Shown: positions 53,966-62,545 of the stretch, piece by piece | Layout of the letters: each line of letters starts with the position of its first letter | Position numbering within the stretch: the stretch's first letter is position 1 | DNA from: Candidatus Methanorbis basalitermitum | GTDB lineage: Archaea > Halobacteriota > Methanomicrobia > Methanomicrobiales > Methanocorpusculaceae | Length of the DNA stretch: 64,000 nucleotides | Assembly (NCBI GenBank): GCA_031287415.1 | Contig: JAITSY010000019.1 | Coordinates: forward strand, 1-64,000 | Direction: 5' to 3' | Made by a program: the position numbers and the translations under genes | The notes under the pieces: model-generated | Told to the model about the DNA's origin: nothing | Database searches by the model: none | What the model saw: the letters and a program-made list of their open reading frames with translations, nothing else

Positions 53966-54424
53966 TTAGAGGAGGGTTGCCTTCTTAATGACAACCTCTT
54001 TCAGCGGCTTGTCGGAGGAGTCGGTCTTCACCTTGCCGACTGCATCAGCCACTTCCATCCCCTCAACAACTCTGCCGAAGGCCGGGTGGGCCTTGTCTAG
54101 GTAGTTGTTGTTGACGAGGTTGATAAAGAACTGGCTGCCGCCAGTGTTTGGGCCTGCATTCGCCATCGAGATGGCGCCGCGGTTGTTTTTGTTGCCTGGC
54201 GCAAATTCATCTTTGATGGTGTAGCCAGGTCCGCTGCGACCAGTACCGGTCGGGTCGCCACCCTGAATCATGAATCCATCGATCACGCGATGGAAGATGA
54301 CGCCATCATAAAATCCCTTTTTGGCAAGATCGGCAAAGTTTCCAGCAGTGATTGGCATATCCTCGCGGAGTTCTATCACAATGTTGCCCATTGTTGTTTC
54401 CAGTTTCACTAACTGTGCTGTCAT
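53966..54424 (-). CDS. Cyclophilin-type peptidyl-prolyl cis-trans isomerase
   Basis: This 152-residue protein has the short prokaryotic cyclophilin pattern: MGNIVIELREDMPITAGNFADLAKKGFYDG, FHRVIDGFMIQGGDPTGTGRSGPG and MANAGPNTGGSQFFI. It catalyses proline isomerisation during protein folding in the cytoplasm; no signal peptide is visible. I start at MTAQLVK, 12 codons into the track ORF. Confidence 0.92.
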   Translation of the reverse strand: MTAQLVKLETTMGNIVIELREDMPITAGNFADLAKKGFYDGVIFHRVIDGFMIQGGDPTGTGRSGPGYTIKDEFAPGNKNNRGAISMANAGPNTGGSQFFINLVNNNYLDKAHPAFGRVVEGMEVADAVGKVKTDSSDKPLKEVVIKKATLL

Positions 54425-54490
54425 ATGAATAAACGTTGTGATGATATTGGCAATAAACATGAATGCCAGTTCCCCTGCACTGGTTTACAA

Positions 54491-54554
54491 GTTGTATGGC
54501 AGCGGAACCCGCTGCCATGCAATGCACGGCACACACCTATCAGAGGCGTGCAGC
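54491..54554 (+). repeat. Family 2 GC-rich palindromic repeat, copy 9 (closest to consensus)
   Basis: GTTGTATGGCAGCGG-AAC-CCGCTGCCATGCAA is a long hairpin, followed by TGCACGGCACACACC and TATCAGAGGCGTGCAGC. A second palindromic stretch follows (about 54590-54740). The 54425-54892 interval holds these repeats and no gene. Confidence 0.75.
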
Positions 54555-54892
54555 AACTCCCAAGTGGGAAGCGTTAACAACCCAGCGAAGAGGCGAAGTC
54601 GCACGGTACGACTTGCAATTCGTGTAGTGCTTCCGTGTTCCGCGAGTTGCACAGCTCCTGCTGTCTCGACACGCGGCGTGTGGTCGTTGCTCCGCCTACC
54701 TGCAACAGGCAGGTGAGGGTCCGTTGCCTTACTAGTTTTAGAGAGTTCCTGCCAGATGACTTTGTCTCTCTCCAGATTCAAATTTCGAATCTGATCTTCC
54801 TGTGGTTGCACCCTGCACCCATTTTAAAAATACATTTATTATCTTCCCTCTCTAACCTTTAGATGATTCTCACAAAGGAAGAGTGAACCAGT

Positions 54893-55465
54893 ATGGCAGG
54901 ACAAAAGGTCATCATCACCGGTGTCCCCGGTGCCGGCAAAACCACGGTAATTAACGCCTCCATGGAAAAAATCGCTGCGGAAAGGATTCCATACCAATAC
55001 ATCAACTTCGGCAGTTTTATGTTCGAAGTTGCAGTTGCAGATGGTCTCATTCAGGACCGCGACCAGATGAGAAAGCTTGATCGCACCGCCCAGAAACATC
55101 TGCAAAAGCTCATCGCAGAAAAACTCGCTGCAATCGATGGAAACATCATCATCGATACCCACGCCTCCGTCAAAACACCGAGCGGCTATCTTGCAGGCCT
55201 GCCTGCATGGGTCATTACCACAATCATGCCCGATGTTATCATTCTCGTTGAGACAGACAACGATCAGATCCTCGTCCGCAGACTCTCCGATGAGTCCCGT
55301 GTCCGCGATGTGGAAGGTGCAAAAGCCATTGCGGAACACCAAGAAATGAACCGCGCATTTGCTGCATCCTGTGCGATGCTCACCGGCTGTACCATCAAAA
55401 TTATTGTCAACGCTGACTCCCTCCTTGACAAAGCCGTCGAGGAGCTTACTGCAACCCTGAGGTAA
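54893..55465 (+). CDS. adkA: Archaeal adenylate kinase (AdkA)
   Basis: This 190-residue P-loop kinase has GVPGAGKTTVI near residue 11 and the archaeal-type pattern YQYINFGSFMFEVAV, DRDQMRKLD and IDTHASVKTPSGYLAGLP. It interconverts ATP, AMP and ADP. It starts the cluster adkA-EMC3/DUF106-cmk, which in many archaea sits between secY and further ribosomal-protein genes. Here IS1595 debris follows instead. Confidence 0.93.
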   Translation: MAGQKVIITGVPGAGKTTVINASMEKIAAERIPYQYINFGSFMFEVAVADGLIQDRDQMRKLDRTAQKHLQKLIAEKLAAIDGNIIIDTHASVKTPSGYLAGLPAWVITTIMPDVIILVETDNDQILVRRLSDESRVRDVEGAKAIAEHQEMNRAFAASCAMLTGCTIKIIVNADSLLDKAVEELTATLR

Positions 55466-55471
55466 CCTCCC

Positions 55472-56098
55472 ATGGAAATCGGTAAAAAGTACGGAATGTA
55501 CATCGCCCTCGCCGTCGTGTTCGGCATGATACCCCTCTATGGATGGCAAGAAGCTCGTGCTGTAATCTCTGGCATCGTAAACATCGTTATCGGTCCGTTC
55601 GCTGCCCTTGGTCTGCCGTTCTTTGCCCTCGTCTTGATTCTTGCAACCCTCACAGGTCTGTACTCCTCTCTCATCCAAAAGTACACTATTGACTACGAGA
55701 AAATGCGAGAAAATCAGGTAAAGTTCAAGGATTTCAGCGCCAAGTTCCGGGAAGCCCAGCTCTCTGGTGATGAAAAAGCCATAAAAAAGATGCAGGTACG
55801 CCAGCAGGCAATGATGGCAGACCAGATGGAGATGGGTCAGCAACAGTTCAAACCCATGGCTTACATCCTTGTTCTGACCGTCCCCATCTTTTTTTGGCTG
55901 ATTGAGCACATTCCCAAAGATCCGGTCACTATAGCAACTGCAGATCTCAGCAACGCCATAATCATTCCATTTGCAGGTCTCTCCAGTTATTCTAACGTTT
56001 TTTTCGGATTTTTCCCTCTCTGGATTCTCTGGTACATGCTTTGTTCCCTTACTGTCAGTCAGGTGATCAGAAAAACCCTCAACATTGGAGGCCTGTAA
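55472..56098 (+). CDS. EMC3/TMCO1-family (DUF106) membrane protein insertase
   Basis: This 208-residue protein has a first hydrophobic segment near residues 8-24, a second at about 40-70 (LPFFALVLILATLTGLYSSL), a charged coiled region (KMRENQVKFKDFSAKFREAQ), then segments at about 128-145 and 165-195. This is the archaeal Oxa1/YidC-superfamily arrangement. It is thought to help insert membrane proteins at the ribosome exit. It is 6 bp after adkA and 3 bp before cmk. Confidence 0.88.
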   Translation: MEIGKKYGMYIALAVVFGMIPLYGWQEARAVISGIVNIVIGPFAALGLPFFALVLILATLTGLYSSLIQKYTIDYEKMRENQVKFKDFSAKFREAQLSGDEKAIKKMQVRQQAMMADQMEMGQQQFKPMAYILVLTVPIFFWLIEHIPKDPVTIATADLSNAIIIPFAGLSSYSNVFFGFFPLWILWYMLCSLTVSQVIRKTLNIGGL

Positions 56099-56101
56099 GC
56101 G

Positions 56102-56644
56102 ATGCGTATCACGATCAGCGGATCTCCTGGTTCGGGCACCACTTCACTCGGGAAAATCCTCGCTGAGAGACATAATTTCCGTTATCTCTCTGCAGGTGAG
56201 GTTTTCCGCAGCCTTGCTAAAGAACAGGGAATGGATCTTGCTGCTTTTGGCAAATTTGCTGAGGAAAATCCAAAGATCGATGTTCAGATCGACGCCGGGC
56301 AGAAGGAGATTGGCGAGGCAGATGACAATATTGTTCTGGAAGGGCGTCTTGCCGGCTGGATGGTCGAAAACGCTGATCTGAAAATATTGCTCTATGCATC
56401 TCCCGACTGCCGGTCCGAACGCATTGCGGAACGGGAGAACCTCACACCCGAAGAAGCCTATTCTGCAACCGTTAAACGCGAAGCATGTGAAGCAGCACGA
56501 TACATGGAATACTATGAGATCGACATCGCAGACCCTTCCCCCTATGATCTCATCATCAACTCTGAGACCTTCAATCAGGAAGAGGTCATTACCATTACGG
56601 AATCTGCCATGGCAATTGTCTCCACAAAACAAAAAGAACAGTAA
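56102..56644 (+). CDS. cmk: Cytidylate kinase
   Basis: This 180-residue kinase of the archaeal Cmk type begins MRITISGSPGSGTTSLGKIL (P-loop) and continues LSAGEVFRSLAKEQGMD, VLEGRLAGWMVENAD and REACEAARYMEYYEID. It phosphorylates CMP and dCMP. It is the third gene of the adkA cluster. The next sequence is a possible family 1 half-copy followed by an IS1595 element. Confidence 0.92.
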   Translation: MRITISGSPGSGTTSLGKILAERHNFRYLSAGEVFRSLAKEQGMDLAAFGKFAEENPKIDVQIDAGQKEIGEADDNIVLEGRLAGWMVENADLKILLYASPDCRSERIAERENLTPEEAYSATVKREACEAARYMEYYEIDIADPSPYDLIINSETFNQEEVITITESAMAIVSTKQKEQ

Positions 56645-56653
56645 ATATTATAC

Positions 56654-56690
56654 CGGACTTACCAATTTTGATAGTAATATATATAATATC
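56654..56690 (+). repeat. Possible left half of a family 1 repeat (copy J), cut by IS1595
   Basis: CGGACTTACCAATTTTGATAGTAATATATATAATATCGG matches the upstream and TATA part of family 1, especially copy H, and stops where the IS1595 element begins. A weak match to the family 1 body (GATATCATCTGCATTTTAGATGTTAAAG, about 57642-57669) lies beyond the element's other end. Confidence 0.4.
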
Positions 56691-57625
56691 GGATTGACAC
56701 CTTAAAACGCTAATAATAGATACATTTGAAGTTCAATATTAATGGAGAATATTATACAAAGAATTTGAGGCAATGTTTCCCACGGATGAAGATGCAATTA
56801 ACCACTTCATCGATATCCCATACCCGGATGGCATTGTATGCCCACATTGCAGTGCAACGAAGAAGGTGTACCGCAGGAAAGGTAAACCCCAAAGATCTTC
56901 GTATGCATGAATTGCAAAAATACGTTTTTGGTGTTTAAAGGCACCATTTGAAGACTCGCAAACATCAATGAAAATGTGGTTTTACGCTATTAATGCGATG
57001 TTGAACGGAAAGAAGAGGATTTCCAACAGGCAGTTACAAAGAGAGACCGATGTCAGATATAAATGTTCTTGGAGAATGCTAAATCGAATCCGTACGGCTA
57101 TGGGGAATGAACAAAAGAGAGAGATGTTTGAGGCTATCGTAGAGGTAGATGAAACATATGTGGGTGGAAAACCATCCATAGACAAAGATAAGAAAAGAAA
57201 GCGAGGAAGAGGGACGATGAAAATTCCCGTAGTTGGTGTAAAGGAGCGTTCTTCGGGGCGTATGCGCGCTGTGGTAGCTAAGAAAGACAGTCAGAATAAA
57301 ACGTTGACCGGTCGACAACTGATTGGGATAATTCGGCAGGCGTGCAAAGCAAAGACTACGGTTATCGCTGACGAGTTTCCAGGATATAGAATTCTTGATA
57401 AACATAAGGAGTGTGCCCATCTGTAGGTGAATCACTCATTAGGGCAGTACAGCGATCACAAGAAAACACACACCAATGGTATAGAATCTGTATGGGCACT
57501 AATAAAAAAGGCGTTTATGGAGTGTATCACTACATTTCAGTGAAGTATATGAAGAAGTATATTGAGGAGTTCTGCTTTTGACTAATAATAGGGAAAACGG
57601 GGGTGTATTTGATACGCTGTTAAGA
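56691..57625 (+). mobile_element. IS1595-type insertion element, degenerate
   Basis: The element contains a broken transposase and ends near GGGGGTGTATTTGATACGCTGTTAAGAC (about 57596-57623). Its left end lies near GACACCTTAAAACGCTAATAATAG. The ends are only weakly inverted, so the exact limits are approximate. A stranded copy of the right end is at 21.15 kb. Confidence 0.6.
56749..57581 (+). pseudogene. IS1595-type (ISXO2-like) transposase, broken copy 2
   Basis: Nearly the whole transposase can be read, but only through frame changes. The zinc ribbon (CPHCSATKK, then CMNCKN in another frame) is followed by the helix-turn-helix region (KKRISNRQLQRETDVRYK). The DDE domain follows, with VDETYVGGKPSIDKDKKRK, VIADEFPGYRILD, then a stop, then GVYHYISVKYMKKYIEEF in a third frame. 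The expected start codon is ATA. It has at least three frameshifts and one stop, so it is inactive. Confidence 0.85.
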
Positions 57626-57855
57626 CAATGTATCCTGACTCAGATATCATCTGCATTTTAGATGTTAAAGAATAGCGATTGGAATAATTTTAAAAACAAA
57701 TCATCTCATTCATTTATAACTCTTCCAAATGCATGCAATGCAATATTATATATGATGTTATTTTAATTGTGACACGATTAAATTCCTTGATTGGTTTGAA
57801 TAATTTAAAAAGGCTAAATTCTAGCTTATTTCACTAATACTGATATCACTATATC

Positions 57856-57890
57856 ATCACACGGAAACGCACGCGGTGTTTCCGTGTGAT
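57856..57890. terminator. Strong hairpin beyond the fdhD fusion gene
   Basis: ATCACACGGAAAC-GCACGCGGT-GTTTCCGTGTGAT is a perfect 13-bp stem with a 9-nt loop. It lies 220 bp past the 3' end of the fdhD fusion (minus strand) and after the IS1595 element (plus strand). The 57582-57919 interval is otherwise AT-rich with no gene. Confidence 0.55.
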
Positions 57891-58109
57891 AAATTGTGTG
57901 TTCTTATTTCACTCAGTATTTAGAATGCAGTTCTCAGGATACATTTACCAATGAACTTAAACTCACGGAGCAACTCGCGTTCATCGTGATGATAGTCCAT
58001 TGTGTGTTCAATCGTGCGCTTGCTTAATCCCGCATGGGGATCATCAGTCTTTGCTGCGTTCACCCATGCAATACTGTCTGCGCAGTCAAGCTGCGCTGCC
58101 GCTTCTGGT

Positions 58110-59621
58110 TCAGGGGTTGCGGCTCCAGCGAACTCTCTCCGGATGCGTGTACGCCGTGAACCGTGGTTGCCGAGCAAAACATATCAACGTCACTCCGCAG
58201 TTTTTAGCAATTTCAATACCCGCAGTTGTCGCCGCCGCCCGCGAGACGACGATAGGAACACCCGCATTCGCCGCCTTGGTCACCATACCTGCGGGCTGCC
58301 TGCCAGTACTGCCAATAATACACTCTTCTGGCAAAAAACCGTTCAGAATCATATAGCCGACGGCCTTGTCCACTGCATTATGCCTGCCGATATCGGACGC
58401 GAGGAACACCACCTTGTGATTGTGGAACAGTACTGCACAATGCAGCCCGCCGGTAGCATCCCACACCTCGGCGTTGATAGCCTCACGAATGACGAAGACC
58501 TCCTCGGGCGTGATGCTACCTTTCGCTGCCGCCCGGCCCTGCGGTGCAAACGGGGCGAACCCCCCGGCAGACTCCATACCACCGGCCGCACAGACTGTGC
58601 AGCTCGCCTCTACGAAAACCGAAGACCCGTCAGCCGTCACGGATGTAAGATCGGCTGCATTACGGACAAGACCAGCCCCCACAAAAAATCCTGCGGCAAA
58701 CTCCCGGAGATGTTCGCGGCTCGCCACCGTTTTGATAAACTCACTGCCGTTCAGATACAAAGTTACCAGATCCTCGGCAACCGCCGCGTCCTCAACCGCC
58801 GCCACTTTTCCATCGCAATAACGGAGCCCTCGCAGAGGAGCTGCAAGTACGCCGCAGTTCTGGGCAGGTTCCGGCTCCCCGACCACATGGTTCAGACCGA
58901 TGATATGTTCGGGATGGGTGTACACCGTGAACCCTCTCTCGCCGGCAAACCCGATCAGCGTAACACCCGCGGCCTCTGCCAGTCCAGCTCCCTTCTTGGT
59001 CACTGCTGCCCGGGCGACAATGATCGGAACACCCGCGTTTACCACTTTTGTCACCATCCCTGCCGGCTGCCGACCGGTACTGCCTATCATACATTCCTCA
59101 GGAGGAACGTGATGGAGCATCATGTATCCGATCACTTTGTCAACCGCGTTGTGCCTGCCAATGTCGCTTGCCGTAGCAATACATCGGTGATTGTGCCATA
59201 GTGCCGCACAATGCAGCCCGCCGGTTTTCTCCCAGACCTCTGCGTTCAGGGCTTTGCGGAGGGCAAAGATCTCCTCCGGTGAAACCGCGGTGCCTTCCGC
59301 AGCGATCTGCCGACCAGCCTTTGCCGGAGCAAATCCCGAGGGGGCAATCTCACTCTTGAGAACAGCATCCACAAAAACATCCGTATTTTCAACACGCACC
59401 GAAAGATTTTTCTCCGCAATTCCTGCCGCAATAAAAAATCCAGTTCCAAGTTCGGTGAGCATGTCACAGTTTGTAATGATTTTGAGATACTCCTTACCGT
59501 TGAGGTGCAGCGTGACAATATCCTCACGAACCACCGCATCATCTATCTCAACAATGTCTCCATCCTGATACCGGTAGCCATGGCAGAATGTAATAAGGTT
59601 CTCGTTCATTTCCGTCCCCAC
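58110..59621 (-). CDS. fdhD: Tandem FdhD: two fused formate dehydrogenase accessory sulfurtransferase domains
   Basis: This 503-residue protein consists of two complete FdhD-like domains (about 1-245 and 255-503), each with SDIGRHNAVDK, GSTGRQPAGMVTK and a THPE end. A normal FdhD is a single domain of about 230-270 residues. FdhD transfers sulfur to the Mo/W cofactor of formate dehydrogenase through a CxxC loop. The second domain keeps it (ASCTVCAAGG, Cys 341 and 344). The first has VLKSEIAPSG at the same place with no cysteine. Start codons at 59621 (GTG) and 59609 (ATG) are both possible. It is divergent from ycaO. Confidence 0.9.
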   Translation of the reverse strand: MGTEMNENLITFCHGYRYQDGDIVEIDDAVVREDIVTLHLNGKEYLKIITNCDMLTELGTGFFIAAGIAEKNLSVRVENTDVFVDAVLKSEIAPSGFAPAKAGRQIAAEGTAVSPEEIFALRKALNAEVWEKTGGLHCAALWHNHRCIATASDIGRHNAVDKVIGYMMLHHVPPEECMIGSTGRQPAGMVTKVVNAGVPIIVARAAVTKKGAGLAEAAGVTLIGFAGERGFTVYTHPEHIIGLNHVVGEPEPAQNCGVLAAPLRGLRYCDGKVAAVEDAAVAEDLVTLYLNGSEFIKTVASREHLREFAAGFFVGAGLVRNAADLTSVTADGSSVFVEASCTVCAAGGMESAGGFAPFAPQGRAAAKGSITPEEVFVIREAINAEVWDATGGLHCAVLFHNHKVVFLASDIGRHNAVDKAVGYMILNGFLPEECIIGSTGRQPAGMVTKAANAGVPIVVSRAAATTAGIEIAKNCGVTLICFARQPRFTAYTHPERVRWSRNP

Positions 59622-59630
59622 ATATCACAG

Positions 59631-59677
59631 TGTGAATGTTTATCTGTTCACATAGATAACATATAATACTATGTGAA
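59631..59677. promoter_or_regulatory. Divergent fdhD/ycaO promoter with TGTGAA operator-like repeats
   Basis: TTCACATAG (59647-59655) and CTATGTGAA (59669-59677) form a perfect 9-bp inverted repeat. It flanks ATAACATATAATA, which can serve as a TATA box in both directions. A further TGTGAA lies at 59631. Bound protein would control both genes. Confidence 0.55.
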
Positions 59678-59716
59678 TGCTGTTAGCGAAAGCCTCAATA
59701 GCGTTCCCGCACGAGT

Positions 59717-60943
59717 ATGAATATAATGATAAGGCTCCGGTCGTCTCCCAAAATCTACTGCAGCCAGACAGAGCGAAGTAAAACTCCTGAGGATACGCTT
59801 GCGTTCGTCAAACAACTGACGCAGACTGCGGGCATCACCCGTGTGGCCGATATCACCGATCTTGATCGGATAAAAATCCCTGTCTACTCCTGTATCCGTC
59901 CGACCGCAGCAGATGGAGCTATCTCTGTATACAACGGCAAAGGCGGGACTGAGGTGGAAGCACGGGTTGCAGGCATCATGGAAGGAATCGAGCGCTACTC
60001 GGCAGAGGCAGTGCCCCACAATCTTTCGCTGGTCTCCTATGCTGCAATCGCCCGTGTGGAAAACGCGATTGACCCCGTTGATCTGATCCTTCCTCAAAGG
60101 GCCGATCCCAAGATGGAGCTGCCGTGGATGGATACATGGGACATCGCAAACAACTGTCCCTCCAAGGTTCCTCTGTGTGCAGTGATTCACCCAAACCCCC
60201 AGTATCTGCCGTCGCTGTTCCGTTCCAGTTCAAATGGCATTGCCTCAGGCAACACTATGGAAGAGGCAATCTTCTATGCACTGACCGAGGTGATCGAACG
60301 CGACTCCTGGTCACTTGCGGAGGCAGCACGAGACACGGGACCGGCAATTACCAACCTCACTGGAGCTGCCGCCAAGATGCTTGCCAAGTTCACCAAGGCA
60401 GGCATTGAGGTAACGTTGAAAGATATCACCTCAGATATCGGAATTCCGACAGTTGCTGCGGTTGCGGATGACGTGCTGCTTCAGGATCCGCGGCTGCTAA
60501 CAATTGGTATGGGGACACACACAAATCCGGAAATTGCGGTGATTCGTGCGTTATCCGAGGCTGCCCAGAGCCGGGCGACACAGATTCACGGTGCCCGCGA
60601 GGATGCAACGATTGCGGCGTTTCGCGAAGTCATGGGCTACGATCGGGTAAAACGGATGAACGCTTACTGGTTCCGCGTGGAAAAGACAAAGGCTTTCTCC
60701 GAAATTGCCGGATGTGCCACACCAGACTTTAGAACCGACATTTTTGCGATTATCGACCAGCTGAAGGCTGCCGGCCTTGAACGGGTGCTGATCACTGATC
60801 TCACCGATTCGGAGCTTGGCGTGCCGGTAGTTCGTGTGATTGTGCCAGGTCTTGAATGCTTTACGATTGACAATGAACGCAGAGGAAAGAGGTGCATTAA
60901 TGCCGAACACCGTCGTCTTCATCGGTCCAAGCCTTCCACTTGA
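59717..60943 (+). CDS. ycaO: YcaO-domain McrA-glycine thioamidation protein
   Basis: This 408-residue YcaO ATP-dependent cyclodehydratase-like enzyme has AVGKGGTEVEARVAGIMEGIERYSAE-type ATP-binding residues (GKGGTEVEARVAG), ASGNTMEEAIFYALTEVIERD and the AIRALSEAAQSRATQIHG helix. In methanogens this group, with TfuA, converts Gly to thioglycine in McrA, the methane-forming enzyme. It overlaps tfuA by 44 bp. The start may be Met1 or Met4. Confidence 0.92.
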   Translation: MNIMIRLRSSPKIYCSQTERSKTPEDTLAFVKQLTQTAGITRVADITDLDRIKIPVYSCIRPTAADGAISVYNGKGGTEVEARVAGIMEGIERYSAEAVPHNLSLVSYAAIARVENAIDPVDLILPQRADPKMELPWMDTWDIANNCPSKVPLCAVIHPNPQYLPSLFRSSSNGIASGNTMEEAIFYALTEVIERDSWSLAEAARDTGPAITNLTGAAAKMLAKFTKAGIEVTLKDITSDIGIPTVAAVADDVLLQDPRLLTIGMGTHTNPEIAVIRALSEAAQSRATQIHGAREDATIAAFREVMGYDRVKRMNAYWFRVEKTKAFSEIAGCATPDFRTDIFAIIDQLKAAGLERVLITDLTDSELGVPVVRVIVPGLECFTIDNERRGKRCINAEHRRLHRSKPST

Positions 60944-61538
60944 GGAGGCAAAGAAAATTCTGCCGACAGCAGAGTTCCTGCCGCCGGCAACGCGCGGAGA
61001 TTTAACCAACGCAGTTGCAGCCGGGGCAAAGACAATTGCCCTAATTGACGGGGTGTTCTTTCAGGACCGAGCGGTTGGTCACCGAGAGATTCTTGCAGCA
61101 GTCAGGTCAGGTGTTTCGGTGTTTGGATCGTCCTCGATGGGGGCGCTCCGGGCATCCGAGATGGACACGCTCGGTATGACTGGTGTTGGCGAGATTTATC
61201 ACTGGTACAAAGATGGAAAGATCATTGCCGACGATGAGGTGGGGCTTGTGTATGATTCAGTGACGCATACTGCTCTTTCCGAGCCGATGGTAAACATCCG
61301 GGCAAGTTTTGCCGCGGCAAAAGCCGCTGGGGTTCTTGATGAGGCAGACGAAACAAAACTGCTTTGCGCCTGCAAAGCGATCTATTACCCGGACCGCACC
61401 TATCGGCGGGTGATCCGCGAGGCAAGTATCACTAAAGAGAAGAAGTCGGCGCTTGCCGCATGGCTGGAGACGAATGCCGTGGATCAAAAGCGTCTGGATG
61501 CAGTAGAGTGCCTGACATGTGTGAGGGATGCCCTATGA
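60900..61538 (+). CDS. tfuA: TfuA-like protein, McrA thioamidation partner
   Basis: This 212-residue protein matches the TfuA family: MPNTVVFIGPSLPLEEAKKIL at the start, ALIDGVFFQDRAVGHREIL and GSSSMGALRASEMDTLGM. TfuA is thought to provide sulfide or activate the thioamidation done by YcaO. The ATG at 60900 lies inside the ycaO 3' end. Its stop overlaps the thiF start in ATGA, so all three are coupled. Confidence 0.92.
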   Translation: MPNTVVFIGPSLPLEEAKKILPTAEFLPPATRGDLTNAVAAGAKTIALIDGVFFQDRAVGHREILAAVRSGVSVFGSSSMGALRASEMDTLGMTGVGEIYHWYKDGKIIADDEVGLVYDSVTHTALSEPMVNIRASFAAAKAAGVLDEADETKLLCACKAIYYPDRTYRRVIREASITKEKKSALAAWLETNAVDQKRLDAVECLTCVRDAL

Positions 61539-62269
61539 GCAGCCGCTACGTTCGGCAAATTCCGATCATCGGCGCAGACGGCCAGAAGAAACTCTCCGAG
61601 GCAACAGTGTTTCTCGCCGGTGCAGGGGGCCTCGGATCGCCGGCTGCCTTCTATCTGGCTGCGGCAGGCATCGGCCATATCCGCATTGCCGACGTCGATG
61701 TGGTGGAGGAGACGAACCTCAACCGCCAGATTCTGCACCGGTCAGACCGCATCGGGATGCAGAAAGCGGCATCCGCAAAGCTGACGCTTGAGGCGTTCAA
61801 CCCCGAGACAGAAGTGACGGCTTTTACCTCGTTTATCGATGAAGAGACAGCTCCACTTCTAATCGGGGACGCGGACATCATTGTGGATGCGATGGACAAC
61901 TTCGCGGCACGCTATGTACTGAATAAAATGTCTCAAATGCTTGAAATCCCAATGATGCACGGGGGGGTTGCCGGTCTTTCAGGCCAGGCAGCCCTGATCA
62001 TTCCAGGAAAAACGGCATGTCTCTCCTGCATTTTCCCGGATGCGATGACAACAACTGGTACTCCCATCATCGGTGTTACGGCAGCCATCATCGGAACGAT
62101 TGAAGCGCAGGAGACGATCAAATACCTTGCAGGGACTGGCGAAACACTCGCCGGAAAACTTCTGCTCTGGGATGGGGCGGTGAACAAAATCGAGGTTTTC
62201 ACGGTGAAAAAAAATCGTCACTGCCCAGTCTGTGCAGGAACAAAGCAGGATGAGGAACAGCATGAGTGA
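61535..62269 (+). CDS. E1-like adenylyltransferase (ThiF/MoeB family)
   Basis: This 244-residue protein has the ThiF/MoeB/HesA pattern: ATP site LAGAGGLGSPAAFYLAAAG, the RQILH segment, DNFAARYVLN, and CxxC zinc pairs (CLSC and CPVC). Such enzymes adenylate the C-terminal Gly-Gly of a small sulfur carrier. The carrier gene moaD follows and overlaps it by 8 bp, so MoaD is the likely partner. It lies downstream of ycaO-tfuA in one operon. Confidence 0.92.
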   Translation: MSSRYVRQIPIIGADGQKKLSEATVFLAGAGGLGSPAAFYLAAAGIGHIRIADVDVVEETNLNRQILHRSDRIGMQKAASAKLTLEAFNPETEVTAFTSFIDEETAPLLIGDADIIVDAMDNFAARYVLNKMSQMLEIPMMHGGVAGLSGQAALIIPGKTACLSCIFPDAMTTTGTPIIGVTAAIIGTIEAQETIKYLAGTGETLAGKLLLWDGAVNKIEVFTVKKNRHCPVCAGTKQDEEQHE

Positions 62270-62540
62270 GATAACGATACGGGCATTTGCAGGATTTCGT
62301 GAGCGATTCGGCGAAAAAAATACCGTTTTTGTGGAGACCGGTACAACGGTCCTGTCAGTTCTGGAAAGGTTTGCAGAGAACATTCCCGCAGCGCACGAAG
62401 AGCTGTTTATGGACGGTAAACTTCGTAGCCACGTGATCCTGATGTACAACCGCGAGCGAATTGATGCCAAAGAAACGGAGGAGACCGCCGTCTGCGATGG
62501 GGATGAGATCGTACTCTACCCACCAGTTTCGGGAGGATAA
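62262..62540 (+). CDS. moaD: MoaD/ThiS-type ubiquitin-like sulfur carrier
   Basis: This 92-residue beta-grasp protein (ITIRAFAGFRERFGEKN start) ends in PPVSGG, the Gly-Gly tail that is adenylated and turned into a thiocarboxylate. It overlaps the E1-like gene by 8 bp and is followed 5 bp later by the damaged moaE. Together these point to molybdopterin or tungstopterin synthase. A sulfur-donor role for the upstream YcaO/TfuA pair is also possible. Confidence 0.9.
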   Translation: MSEITIRAFAGFRERFGEKNTVFVETGTTVLSVLERFAENIPAAHEELFMDGKLRSHVILMYNRERIDAKETEETAVCDGDEIVLYPPVSGG

Positions 62541-62545
62541 CACTA

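Noticed and set aside
57920-58177. 85-codon ORF overlapping the 3' end of the fdhD fusion
   Set aside because: The tail (HHDERELLREFKFIGKC) looks somewhat protein-like, but the first half is a shadow of fdhD and no start codon or family is evident.
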